Assembly (NCBI RefSeq): GCF_001513975.1
Contig: NZ_KQ947984.1
Location: forward strand, 62,001-126,000
DNA length: 64,000 nucleotides
Direction: 5' to 3'
Source of the DNA: Streptomyces curacoi
Lineage (GTDB): Bacteria; Actinomycetota; Actinomycetes; Streptomycetales; Streptomycetaceae
The translations under genes were made by a program, and so were the position numbers. Below the pieces are notes generated by a model that saw only the letters and a list, made by a program, of their open reading frames with translations, was not told the DNA's origin and ran no database searches. The stretch's first letter is position 1, and each line of letters opens with the position of its first letter. Positions 8,200-20,278 of this stretch are shown here, piece by piece.

Positions 8200-9712
8200 G
8201 CGGCGCAGCGGGCGGTGGACTGCTCGTCGCCGGCACCACCTCCGACGCCGGCAAGAGCGTCGTCACCGCCGGGATCTGCCGGTGGCTGGTGCGGCAGGGC
8301 GTCAAGGTCGCGCCCTTCAAGGCGCAGAACATGTCCCTCAACTCGTTCGTGACGCGGGAGGGCGCCGAGATCGGGCGGGCGCAGGCCATGCAGGCCCAGG
8401 CGTGCCGGGTCGAGCCGACCGCGATGATGAATCCCGTGCTGCTCAAGCCCGGTGGCGAGCAGAGCAGCCAGGTCGTGCTGCTGGGCAAGCCGGTGGGCGA
8501 GCTGAGCGCACGCGGGTACCACGGCGGGCGACAGCAGGCGCTGCTGGGGACCGTGCTGGACTGTCTCGCCGAGTTGCGGGGCACATATGACGCGGTGATC
8601 TGTGAGGGGGCCGGTTCTCCGGCCGAGATCAATCTGCGGCGGACCGACATCGTCAACATGGGCCTCGCCCGCCGTGCGCGGCTGCCCGTGCTGGTGGTGG
8701 GCGACATCGACCGCGGGGGCGTCTTCGCCTCCTTCTTCGGGACCGTCGCCCTGCTGTCGCGCGAGGACCAGGAGCTCGTCGCCGGGTTCCTCGTCAACAA
8801 GTTCCGGGGGGATGTCAGCCTCCTGGAGCCCGGCCTGGACATGCTGCACGGGCTCACCGGGCGGCGGGCGTACGGCGTGCTGCCCTTCCGGCACGGGCTC
8901 GGCATCGACGAGGAGGACGGGCTTCGGGTGTCCCTGCGCGGGACGGTCCGGGAGTCCGTCGTCGCGCCGCCCGTGGGCGAGGACGTGCTGCGGGTCGCCG
9001 TGTGTGCCGTGCCGCTGATGTCGAACTTCACCGATGTCGACGCCCTGGCCGCCGAGCCGGGTGTGGTGGTGCGGTTCGTGGACCGGCCGGAGGAGCTGGC
9101 CGACGCGGACCTGGTGGTGATCCCCGGTACGCGCGGGACCGTTCGCGCGCTGGAGTGGCTGCGGGAGCGAGGGCTCGCCGAGGCTCTCGTCCGCAGGGCC
9201 TCCGACCACAGGCCCATCCTCGGTATCTGCGGGGGTTTCCAGGTCCTCGGCGAGCACATCGAGGACGACGTCGAGAGCCGGCGCGGGCATGTCGACGGCC
9301 TAGGGATCCTGCCCGTCCGGGTGCGGTTCGCCCGCGAGAAGACCCTGACCCGGCCGGTCGGCGAGGCCCTCGGCGAGCGGGTCGAGGGGTACGAGATCCA
9401 TCACGGGGTCGCCGAAACAGCGGGGGGCGAGGCCTTCCTCGACGGCTGCCGGGTCGGCCAGACCTGGGGCACGCACTGGCACGGCTCGCTGGAGTCGGAC
9501 GGCTTCCGGCGGGCCTTCCTGCGCGAGGTGGCGGCCGCCGCGGGCCGTCGCTTCGTGCCGGCCGACGGCACATCGTTCGCCGCGCTGCGCGAGGAGCAGC
9601 TCGACCGGCTCGGCGACCTGATCGAACAGCACGCGGACACGGACGCGCTCTGGCGGCTCATCGAGTCGGGCGCGCCGCAAGGACTGCCTTTCATCCCACC
9701 GGGAGCGCCCGC

Positions 9713-9716
<4 letters not shown>
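8196..9716 (+). CDS. cobQ: Cobyric acid synthase (CobQ/CbiP)
   Basis: A 506-residue glutamine-dependent amidotransferase that amidates carboxylates b, d, e and g of adenosylcobyrinic acid a,c-diamide. The N-terminal ATPase part shows the P-loop GTTSDAGKSVVTAG at ~14-27 and APFKAQNMSLNSFVT. The C-terminal triad-type glutaminase domain has its cysteine in ILGICGGFQVLGEH and a histidine near the end (GTHWHGSLESDGF). The start at 8196 is preceded by AGAGAGGA and overlaps the cobD stop (ATGA). The frame is open further upstream, but that stretch overlaps cobD without family similarity. The 3' end overlaps cobN by 4 bp. Confidence 0.95.
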
Positions 9717-13380
<3,664 letters not shown>

Positions 13381-13384
<4 letters not shown>

Positions 13385-15375
13385 CCACCCCCTTTCCCTT
13401 TACGGCCGTTGTCGGCCAGGACGACCTGCGGCTCGCGCTGCTGCTGAACGCCGTGTCGCCGGCGGTGGGCGGTGTGCTGGTGCGCGGCGAGAAGGGCACC
13501 GCCAAGTCCACGGCGGTACGGGCCCTTTCGGCGCTGCTGCCCGAGGTCGCGGTCGTCCCCGGCTGCCGTTTCTCCTGTGACCCCGCCGCGCCGGACCCGT
13601 CCTGCCCGGACGGGCCGCACGAGAGCGGCGGCGGCGCCGAGCGCCCGGCCCGCATGGTCGAACTGCCCGTCGGCGCCTCCGAGGACCGGCTGGTCGGCGC
13701 GCTGGACATCGAGCGGGCGCTCGCCGAGGGCGTGAAGGCCTTCGAGCCCGGCCTGCTCGCCGACGCGCACCGCGGGATCCTCTACGTCGACGAGGTCAAC
13801 CTCCTCCACGATCACCTGGTCGACCTGCTGCTGGACGCGGCCGCGATGGGTGCGTCGTACGTGGAGCGCGAGGGTGTCTCCGTGCGGCACGCGGCGCGGT
13901 TCCTGCTCGTCGGCACCATGAACCCGGAAGAGGGCGAGCTGCGACCGCAGCTGCTCGACCGGTTCGGGCTGACCGTGGAGGTGGCGGCCTCGCGGGAGCC
14001 GGAGCAGCGGGTGGAGGTCGTACGGCGGCGGCTCGCCTACGACGACGACCCGGCCGGCTTCGCCGCGCGCTGGGCCGACGAGGAGGCCGCCGTACGCGGG
14101 CGGATCGTCGCGGCACGGCGGCTGCTGCCCTCGGTGCGGCTCGGTGACGGGGCGCTGCGGCAGATCGCGGCGACCTGTGCCGCGTTCGAGGTGGACGGGA
14201 TGCGGGCCGACATCGTGATGGCCCGTACGGCCACCGCGCTGGCCGCGTGGGCCGGACGGACCGAGGTGCTGGCCGAGGATGTGCGGCAGGCCGCGCTGCT
14301 GGCGTTGCCGCACCGCCGGCGCCGTAACCCCTTCGACGCGCCGGGGCTCGACGAGGACAAGCTCGACGAGACGCTGGAGCAGTTCTCCGGGGAGGGCGAC
14401 GAGGACCCCGACCCGGACGGGCCCGGGGGCGGGGGCGGTGGGCAGCCGCCTGCCGACTCCGACGGTGGGCCGCAGGGCGGTGACACCGCGGCGCGTCCCG
14501 AGGCCGGGGAGGGCGAGCCGCAGACGTCCGGGGCCGGTTCGGGCGAGCAGCAGGCCGTGCGGGCCTCCGAGCCCTTCCGTACGAAGGTGCTGAGCGTGCC
14601 GGGCATCGGCGAGGGTGCCGCCGGGCGGCGCTCGCGAGCCCGGACCGAGCACGGGCGGACGACCGGGGCCCGGCGGCCCCGGGGCGCGCTGACCAAGCTG
14701 CATCTGGCGGCGACCGTGCAGGCCGCCGCGCCGCATCAGCGGGCTCGGGGCCGGTCGGGGCCGGGGCTGGTGGTGCGCCGGGACGATCTGCGGCAGGCGA
14801 CACGGGAGGGGCGCGAGGGGAATCTCGTGCTGTTCGTCGTGGATGCCTCGGGGTCGATGGCGGCCCGGCAGCGGATGAGTGCCGTGAAGGGGGCCGTGCT
14901 GTCGCTGCTGCTGGACGCCTATCAGCGGCGGGACAAGGTGGGGCTGGTGACGTTCCGGGGGTCGGCCGCGGATGTCGCGCTGCCGCCGACCTCGTCGGTG
15001 GACGCGGCGGCGGCTCGGCTGGAGTCGCTGCCGACCGGTGGGCGGACTCCGCTCGCGGCCGGGCTGCTGAAGGCGCATGACGTGCTGCGGGTGGAGCGGC
15101 TGCGGGATCCGGCCCGGCGGGCGTTGGTCGTCGTGGTGACGGACGGGCGGGCCACCGGTGGGCCCGAGCCGGTCGCGCTGGCCGGGCGGGCGGCGCGGCT
15201 GTTCGCGGCCGAGGGGGTCGCCTCGGTGGTCGTCGACTGTGAGTCGGGGCCCGTGCGGCTGGGGCTCGCGGGGCAGCTCGCGGGTGAGCTCGGCGGTACG
15301 GCGGTGACGCTGGACGAGCTGCGGGCGGAGAGCATCGCCGGACTGGTGAAGGACGTACAGAGGAGGGCCGCGTAA
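13381..15375 (+). CDS. Chelatase AAA+ ATPase with VWA domain (ChlI-ChlD fusion type)
   Basis: A 664-residue protein combining the magnesium-chelatase I-type AAA+ module (Walker A GEKGTAKST at 36-44, Walker B LYVDEVNLLHDHLVD) with a C-terminal von Willebrand A domain (MIDAS motif DASGSMAA near residue 490, later VVVTDGRATGG). An acidic Gly/Pro-rich linker (~335-410) joins them. A cysteine-bearing insert (CRFSCDPAAPDPSCP) follows the Walker A helix, as is common in cobalamin-linked homologues. In actinobacteria this single protein replaces separate CobS and CobT as the motor of CobN. The GTG start at 13381 overlaps the cobN stop (GTGA). The next start shares the last base of its TAA. Confidence 0.9.
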
Positions 15376-15974
15376 TGCCTCAGGGGCAGCCGAGTGTCGT
15401 ACCGGACGACGGGCTGACCACCCGTCAGCGTCGTAACCGGCCTCTGGTGGTCGTGCACACGGGGGTGGGCAAGGGCAAGTCGACCGCCGCCTTCGGGCTC
15501 GCTCTGCGTGCCTGGAACCAGGGGTGGCCCATCGGGGTGTTCCAGTTCGTCAAGTCGGCCAAGTGGAAGGTCGGCGAGGAGAACGCGCTGCGGGTGCTGG
15601 GAGCGTCCGGGGAGGGCGGGTCCGTCGACTGGCACAAGATGGGTGAGGGCTGGTCGTGGGTGCAGCGCGACGATCAGATGGACAACGAGGAGAAGGCCCG
15701 GGAGGGCTGGGAGCAGGTCAAGCGGGACCTGGCCGCCGAGACGTACCGGCTGTACGTGCTCGACGAGTTCGCGTACCCGATGCACTGGGGGTGGGTGGAC
15801 ACCGATGAGGTGATCGACGTGCTGCGGAACCGGCCGGGGACCCAGCATGTGGTGATCACCGGGCGGAACGCGCCCGACAAGCTCGTCGACTTCGCCGACC
15901 TCGTGACCGACATGTCCAAGGTCAAGCACCCCATGGACGCGGGCCAGAAGGGCCAGAGGGGCATCGAGTGGTGA
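15375..15974 (+). CDS. cobO: Cob(I)yrinic acid a,c-diamide adenosyltransferase
   Basis: A 199-residue BtuR/CobO-type ATP:corrinoid adenosyltransferase, which transfers the 5'-deoxyadenosyl group of ATP to the cobalt. The modified P-loop GVGKGKSTAAFG is at 30-41, preceded by the basic stretch RQRRNRPLVVVHTG. Later family motifs are QFVKSAKWKVGEENAL, VLDEFAYPMHWGWVD and HVVITGRNAPDKLVDFADLV, and the tail is GQKGQRGIEW. Start ATG overlaps the TAA of the chelatase gene by one base. It is followed at once by cobB. Confidence 0.95.
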   Translation: MPQGQPSVVPDDGLTTRQRRNRPLVVVHTGVGKGKSTAAFGLALRAWNQGWPIGVFQFVKSAKWKVGEENALRVLGASGEGGSVDWHKMGEGWSWVQRDDQMDNEEKAREGWEQVKRDLAAETYRLYVLDEFAYPMHWGWVDTDEVIDVLRNRPGTQHVVITGRNAPDKLVDFADLVTDMSKVKHPMDAGQKGQRGIEW

Positions 15975-17428
15975 CTTCTTCCGTCCCTCGGCTGGTCATC
16001 GCCGCGCCCTCCTCGGGCAGCGGCAAGACCACCGTTGCCACGGGGTTGATGGCCGCGTTCGCCGCGCGGGGGCTTGCCGTGTCCCCGCACAAGGTGGGGC
16101 CGGACTACATCGATCCCGGGTATCACGCGCTCGCCACCGGGCGGGTGGGGCGGAACCTCGACGCGTATCTGTGCGGTCCTGAGCTGGTCGGGCCGTTGTT
16201 CCTGCATGGGGCGCGGGGCTGTGACCTCGCCGTCGTCGAGGGTGTGATGGGGCTGTACGACGGAGCCGCGGGGGAGGGTGAACTGGCGTCCACCGCCCAT
16301 GTCGCCAAGCTCCTGCGGGCGCCGGTCGTGCTGGTCGTGGACGCGTCGTCGCAGTCGCGGTCGGTGGCGGCGCTCGTGCACGGGTTCGCGTCCTGGGATC
16401 CGGAGGTGCGGGTAGGGGGCGTGATTCTGAACAAGGTCGCGTCGGATCGGCATGAGGAGTTGCTGCGGGACGCCCTGGATCAGGCGGGGGTGCCTGTGCT
16501 GGGGGTGCTGCGGCGGGTGGCCCAGGTGGACACGCCGTCGCGGCATCTGGGGCTGGTGCCGGTCGCCGAGCGGCACGCTGCCGCTGTGGAGGCCGTGGCG
16601 GCGATGGCGGCGCAGGTCTCCGGCGGGTGCGATCTGGAGGCGTTGCTGGGGTTGGCGCGCGGCGCGGGTGCGTTGTCGTGTGCGGCTTGGGATGCGGCTG
16701 AGGTTGTGGCTTCCTCGCCCCCGCCGCCCCTTCCCGTCCCGACCCTGGGGGCTGCCGCCCCCAGACCCCCGCTTAGGCCCCAAGGGCCTCGTCCTCAAAC
16801 TCCCCCAGAGGGGGCACCCCCAGACGGGATGGTGGTTGCCGTCGCCGGGGGCCCCGCCTTCACCTTCTCCTACGCCGAACACGCCGAGCTGCTCACCGCC
16901 GCCGGTGCCGAAGTCGTGCCCTTCGACCCCCTGCGGGACGAACAACTCCCGGACGGGACCCGCGGCCTGGTCATCGGGGGCGGCTTCCCCGAGGTGTATG
17001 CCGCCGAGCTGTCCGCCAACGAACCGCTGCGCAAGGCCGTCGCCGCCCTCGCGCAGAGCGGTGCTCCCGTCGCCGCCGAGTGTGCGGGCCTGCTCTATCT
17101 GTGCCGTGAGCTCGACGGGCAGCCGATGTGCGGTGTGCTCGATGCCACCGCCCGGATGAGCGAGCGGCTCACCCTCGGGTATCGGGACGCCGTTGCCGTC
17201 AGCGACAGCTCCCTCGCCGCCGCCGGGACGCGGATGCGGGCGCACGAGTTTCATCGGACCGTCGTCGAGCCGGGCTCGGGGACGGCACCCGCGTGGGGTG
17301 TGCGCGCCCCGCGAAGGCGGGTCGAAGGTTTCGTACAGCAGGGCGTGCACGCGAGTTATCTGCACACGCACTGGGCCGCACGGCCCGGTGTCGCCCGTCG
17401 GTTCGTGGAGAGGTGCCGGACGTCATGA
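15968..17428 (+). CDS. cobB: Cobyrinic acid a,c-diamide synthase (CobB/CbiA)
   Basis: A 486-residue glutamine amidotransferase that amidates the a and c carboxylates of the corrin ring. The N-terminal ATPase part carries APSSGSGKTTVATG (~13-26), VGPDYIDPGYH and VEGVMGLYDG. The C-terminal glutaminase part carries the nucleophile in AAECAGLLYLC and ends with HASYLHTHWA. Two adjacent GTGs (15968, 15971) are possible starts; the second makes a GTGA overlap with cobO. Oddly, residues ~252-287 are a Pro/Ala/Gly-rich linker encoded by an interspersed hairpin repeat kept in frame between the two domains. Downstream, cobI overlaps by 4 bp. Confidence 0.93.
   Translation: MVTSSVPRLVIAAPSSGSGKTTVATGLMAAFAARGLAVSPHKVGPDYIDPGYHALATGRVGRNLDAYLCGPELVGPLFLHGARGCDLAVVEGVMGLYDGAAGEGELASTAHVAKLLRAPVVLVVDASSQSRSVAALVHGFASWDPEVRVGGVILNKVASDRHEELLRDALDQAGVPVLGVLRRVAQVDTPSRHLGLVPVAERHAAAVEAVAAMAAQVSGGCDLEALLGLARGAGALSCAAWDAAEVVASSPPPPLPVPTLGAAAPRPPLRPQGPRPQTPPEGAPPDGMVVAVAGGPAFTFSYAEHAELLTAAGAEVVPFDPLRDEQLPDGTRGLVIGGGFPEVYAAELSANEPLRKAVAALAQSGAPVAAECAGLLYLCRELDGQPMCGVLDATARMSERLTLGYRDAVAVSDSSLAAAGTRMRAHEFHRTVVEPGSGTAPAWGVRAPRRRVEGFVQQGVHASYLHTHWAARPGVARRFVERCRTS
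16726..16830. repeat. Interspersed Streptomyces hairpin repeat inside cobB
   Basis: About 100 bases containing successive perfect stems: CTGGGGGC/GCCCCCAG (16745-16764) and AGGCCC/GGGCCT (16775-16789), then CCCCCAGAGGGGGCACCCCCAG. I recognise this as the kind of GC-rich element commonly scattered between Streptomyces genes. Here it lies wholly within an open reading frame, translated as a proline-rich interdomain linker. Confidence 0.7.
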
Positions 17429-18159
17429 GCAGCAGCAGGTTGATCGGAGTCGGGGTCGGTCCCGGTGATCCGGAGCTGGTGACCGTCAAGGGCGTCAACG
17501 CGCTGCGCGCCGCCGATGTCGTCGTCGTACCCGTCATGGACACCGGCGAGCGGGGCCGTGCGGAAGCGACCGTGCTGCACTACGTGCCCGAGGAGAAGGT
17601 CGTCCGCGTCGTGTTCGCCCTCAATGAGCGGACCGACCGGGCTCGGCGCGAGGCCGCCTGGGACGCGGCGGGTGAGCGGGTGGCCGAGCTGCTGCGCCGG
17701 CACGCCGTCGTCGCCTTCGCGACCATCGGTGATCCCAACGTCTACTCCACCTTCACCTATCTCGCCCAGACCGTCGGCGAGTCGGTGCCCGACACCGTCG
17801 TCGAGACCGTGCCCGGCATCACCGCCATGCAGGACCTCGCCGCGCGGTCGGGCGCCGTGCTGACCGAGGGGACCGAGCCGCTCACGCTGGTGCCCGTCAC
17901 CGCCGGGGCGACCGTGCTCAAGGAGGCCCTCGCCGGGCCCGGGACCGTCGTCGCCTACAAGTTCGGCCGGCAGGCCCGGGAGGTCGCCGAGGCGCTGCGG
18001 GAGACCGGGCGGATCCAGGACGCGGTGTGGGGGTCCGCGCTCGGGCTGGAGGAGGAGTCGATCCGGCCGGCCGCCGAGCTCGACGGCGCTCCCCTGCCCT
18101 ATCTCTCGACGCTCATCGCACCCGCGCGGCGCGACGGCGGGCGGGGCGGCAAGCTCTGA
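17425..18159 (+). CDS. cobI: Precorrin-2 C20-methyltransferase
   Basis: A 244-residue SAM-dependent methyltransferase of the uroporphyrin-III C/tetrapyrrole methylase fold, acting at C20 of precorrin-2 (or cobalt-factor II). The N-terminus MSSSRLIGVGVGPGDPELVTVKGVNAL is diagnostic, followed by VVPVMDTGERGRAEATVL, FATIGDPNVYSTFTYLA and ETVPGITAMQDLAARSG. Start ATG 17425 overlaps the cobB stop (ATGA) and follows GGAGAGG. The only real gap of the operon, 65 bases, separates it from cobM. Confidence 0.93.
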   Translation: MSSSRLIGVGVGPGDPELVTVKGVNALRAADVVVVPVMDTGERGRAEATVLHYVPEEKVVRVVFALNERTDRARREAAWDAAGERVAELLRRHAVVAFATIGDPNVYSTFTYLAQTVGESVPDTVVETVPGITAMQDLAARSGAVLTEGTEPLTLVPVTAGATVLKEALAGPGTVVAYKFGRQAREVAEALRETGRIQDAVWGSALGLEEESIRPAAELDGAPLPYLSTLIAPARRDGGRGGKL

Positions 18160-18224
18160 CGCCCGTACGCCGCCCCGCACCACCCATCCCCGCTGACCCC
18201 TTTGCAGGAGAGGACCGATTCCCC

Positions 18225-19043
18225 ATGGCCGATGCGCCCACCGGCAAGGTGACCTTCGTCGGTGCCGGCCCCGGCGCCGCCGATCTGCTGACGTTCCGTG
18301 CCGCGCGTGCCATCGCCGAGGCCGACGTCGTGATCTGGGCGGCCAGCCTGGTCCAGGCGGAGGTCCTGCAGCACGCGCGTGAGGACGCCGAGATCCTCGA
18401 CTCGGCGACCATGTCCCTGGAGGACGTCGTCGCCGTGTACGAGCGGGCCCGTGCGCAGGGCCTGCGCGTCGCCCGTATCCACTCCGGTGACCCCGCCCTC
18501 TGGGGCGGTACGCAGGAGCAGCTCGACCGGTGTGCCGGGCTCGGCATCGAGACCGAGGTCGTGCCGGGAGTCTCCGCCTTCTCCGCCGTCGCCGCGCTCG
18601 CGCAGCGCGAGCTGACCATCCCCGAGGTCGCCCAGTCCGTGGTCCTCACCCGGCTCGGCGGCGGCAAGACGCCGATGCCGCCCGGGGAGGAGGTGCGGGA
18701 GTTCGCCAAGCACGGCACCACCATGGCGATCTTCCTGTCCGCGGCCCGTAGCGGGCAGCTCGTGCGGGAGTTGCTGGAGGGCGGGTATCCGACGGCCACG
18801 CCGGTCGTGGTCGCGTACCAGGCGACCTGGCCGGAGGAGCTGATCGTGCGGTGCACCGTCGGCACGCTGGAGGAGACCGTCAAGGAGCACAAGCTCTGGA
18901 AGCACACCCTGTTCCTGGTCGGCCCGGCCCTCGACGCGCAGGGCACGCGCTCGCACCTCTACCACCCCGGTCACTTCCACGGGTACCGCAAGGCCGACCC
19001 GCAGGCCCGCCGGGCGCTGCGCGAGCGGGGGGCGAGTACGTGA
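18225..19043 (+). CDS. cobM: Precorrin-4 C11-methyltransferase
   Basis: A 272-residue tetrapyrrole methylase that methylates C11. Typical segments are VTFVGAGPGAADLLTFRAAR at the N-terminus, ADVVIWAASLVQAEVL, RIHSGDPALWGGTQEQ and EVVPGVSAFSAVAALAQRELT. The ATG at 18225 is preceded by a strong ribosome site (CAGGAGAGGA), as expected for the one gene of the operon not overlapped by its predecessor. The stop overlaps cobL (GTGA). Confidence 0.93.
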   Translation: MADAPTGKVTFVGAGPGAADLLTFRAARAIAEADVVIWAASLVQAEVLQHAREDAEILDSATMSLEDVVAVYERARAQGLRVARIHSGDPALWGGTQEQLDRCAGLGIETEVVPGVSAFSAVAALAQRELTIPEVAQSVVLTRLGGGKTPMPPGEEVREFAKHGTTMAIFLSAARSGQLVRELLEGGYPTATPVVVAYQATWPEELIVRCTVGTLEETVKEHKLWKHTLFLVGPALDAQGTRSHLYHPGHFHGYRKADPQARRALRERGAST

Positions 19044-20278
19044 TCACGGTCGTCGGTACGGGGACGGGGGCGCCGCCGCCCGAGGACGTCCTCGCCGATG
19101 CCGAGCTGGTCGTCGGCGGGCGGCGGCACCTGGGGGCCGTACGGCTGCCCGACGGGGTGGAGCGGGTCGTGCTCGGGGCGCTCGCGCCCGCCCTCGACAC
19201 CATCGAGGAGTACGTGGCGAAGGACCGGCCGGTTCTGGTGCTGGCCTCCGGCGACCCCGGGTTCTTCGGGGTCGTGCGGGCGCTGGCCGAGCGGTTCGGG
19301 CCGGAGCGGCTGGAGGTGCGGCCGGGGGTGTCGTCCGTCGCCACCGCCTTCGCGCGGCTCGGGCTGACCTGGGACGACGCGGTCGTCGTCAGCGCGCACG
19401 GGCGGGCTCCGCGGGCGGCCGTCAATGTCTGCCGGGCGCATCCCAAGGTCGCCGTGCTGACCGGGCCGGGGGCCGGGCCGGCCGAGCTGGGCGCGGCCCT
19501 GCGGGACAGCGGGCGCGTCCTCGTCGTCGCCTCCGCTCTGGGCGATCCGGAGCGGGAGCGCGTGGAGCGGGTGACGCCCGCCGAGGCGGCGGCCCGTGAC
19601 TGGGGTACGGCGGTGAGCGTCGTGCTCTGCCTGGACGAGACGCGGATGCTCGGTCCGGCGCGGACGCTCGCGGGGCCGGAGGCGCGGCCCGCCGGGTGGG
19701 CCTTGGCGGAGGACGCGTTCGCCCACCGCGACTCGATGATCACCAAGTTCGAGGTGCGGGCGCTGGCCCTGGCCCGGCTGGGTCCCCGGCTCGGCGACCT
19801 GGTGTGGGACGTCGGCGCGGGCTCCGGCTCGGTGGCCGTGGAGTGCGCCCGCCTCGGGGCGGCTGCCGTCGCCGTCGAGAAGGCGCCGGACGGTGTGGAG
19901 CGCGTGCGCGCCAACGCCGCCGCGCACGGCGTGGACGTGCGGGTGGTGCACGGCGCGGCGCCGGAGGCGCTGGCGAAGCTCGCCGACGACCCGGACGCCG
20001 TGTTCGTCGGCGGTGGGGGGCGCGAACTGCCCGCCGTCGTCACCGCCTGCGCTCGGCGCGCCCGGCGCACGGTGGTCGTCGCCATGGCCGCGCTCGACCG
20101 GGTGCCGGCCGCGCGCGAGGCCCTGACGAACGCCGGGTTCTCCTGCGACGGGGTGCTGTTGCAGTCGTCCCGGCTCGCGCCGCTGCCGGGGGACGTGACC
20201 CGGCTCGCGGCGACCAATCCCGTTTTCCTGCTGTGGGGCGTGCGGCCTCAAGCCTGTTCTGAAGGAGTTGCCCTGTGA
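19040..20278 (+). CDS. cobL: Precorrin-6Y C5,15-methyltransferase (decarboxylating), CbiE-CbiT fusion
   Basis: A 412-residue two-domain enzyme that methylates C5 and C15 and decarboxylates the ring C acetate. Residues 1-~200 are the CbiE-like methylase (start MITVVGTGTGAPPPEDVLAD, then VLASGDPGFFGVVRALAE and RPGVSSVATAFARLG). Residues ~220-400 are the Rossmann-type CbiT part with DRDSMITK-like FAHRDSMITKFEVRALAL and the SAM loop VWDVGAGSGSVAVECA near 257. GTG 19040 overlaps cobM; the stop overlaps the next gene (GTGA). Confidence 0.93.
   Translation: MITVVGTGTGAPPPEDVLADAELVVGGRRHLGAVRLPDGVERVVLGALAPALDTIEEYVAKDRPVLVLASGDPGFFGVVRALAERFGPERLEVRPGVSSVATAFARLGLTWDDAVVVSAHGRAPRAAVNVCRAHPKVAVLTGPGAGPAELGAALRDSGRVLVVASALGDPERERVERVTPAEAAARDWGTAVSVVLCLDETRMLGPARTLAGPEARPAGWALAEDAFAHRDSMITKFEVRALALARLGPRLGDLVWDVGAGSGSVAVECARLGAAAVAVEKAPDGVERVRANAAAHGVDVRVVHGAAPEALAKLADDPDAVFVGGGGRELPAVVTACARRARRTVVVAMAALDRVPAAREALTNAGFSCDGVLLQSSRLAPLPGDVTRLAATNPVFLLWGVRPQACSEGVAL

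Noticed and set aside
9002..9712. N-terminal extension of the cobN frame
   Set aside because: The frame is open but Arg-rich and lies within cobQ in another frame; ATG 9713 gives the proper CobN start and the usual 4-bp overlap.
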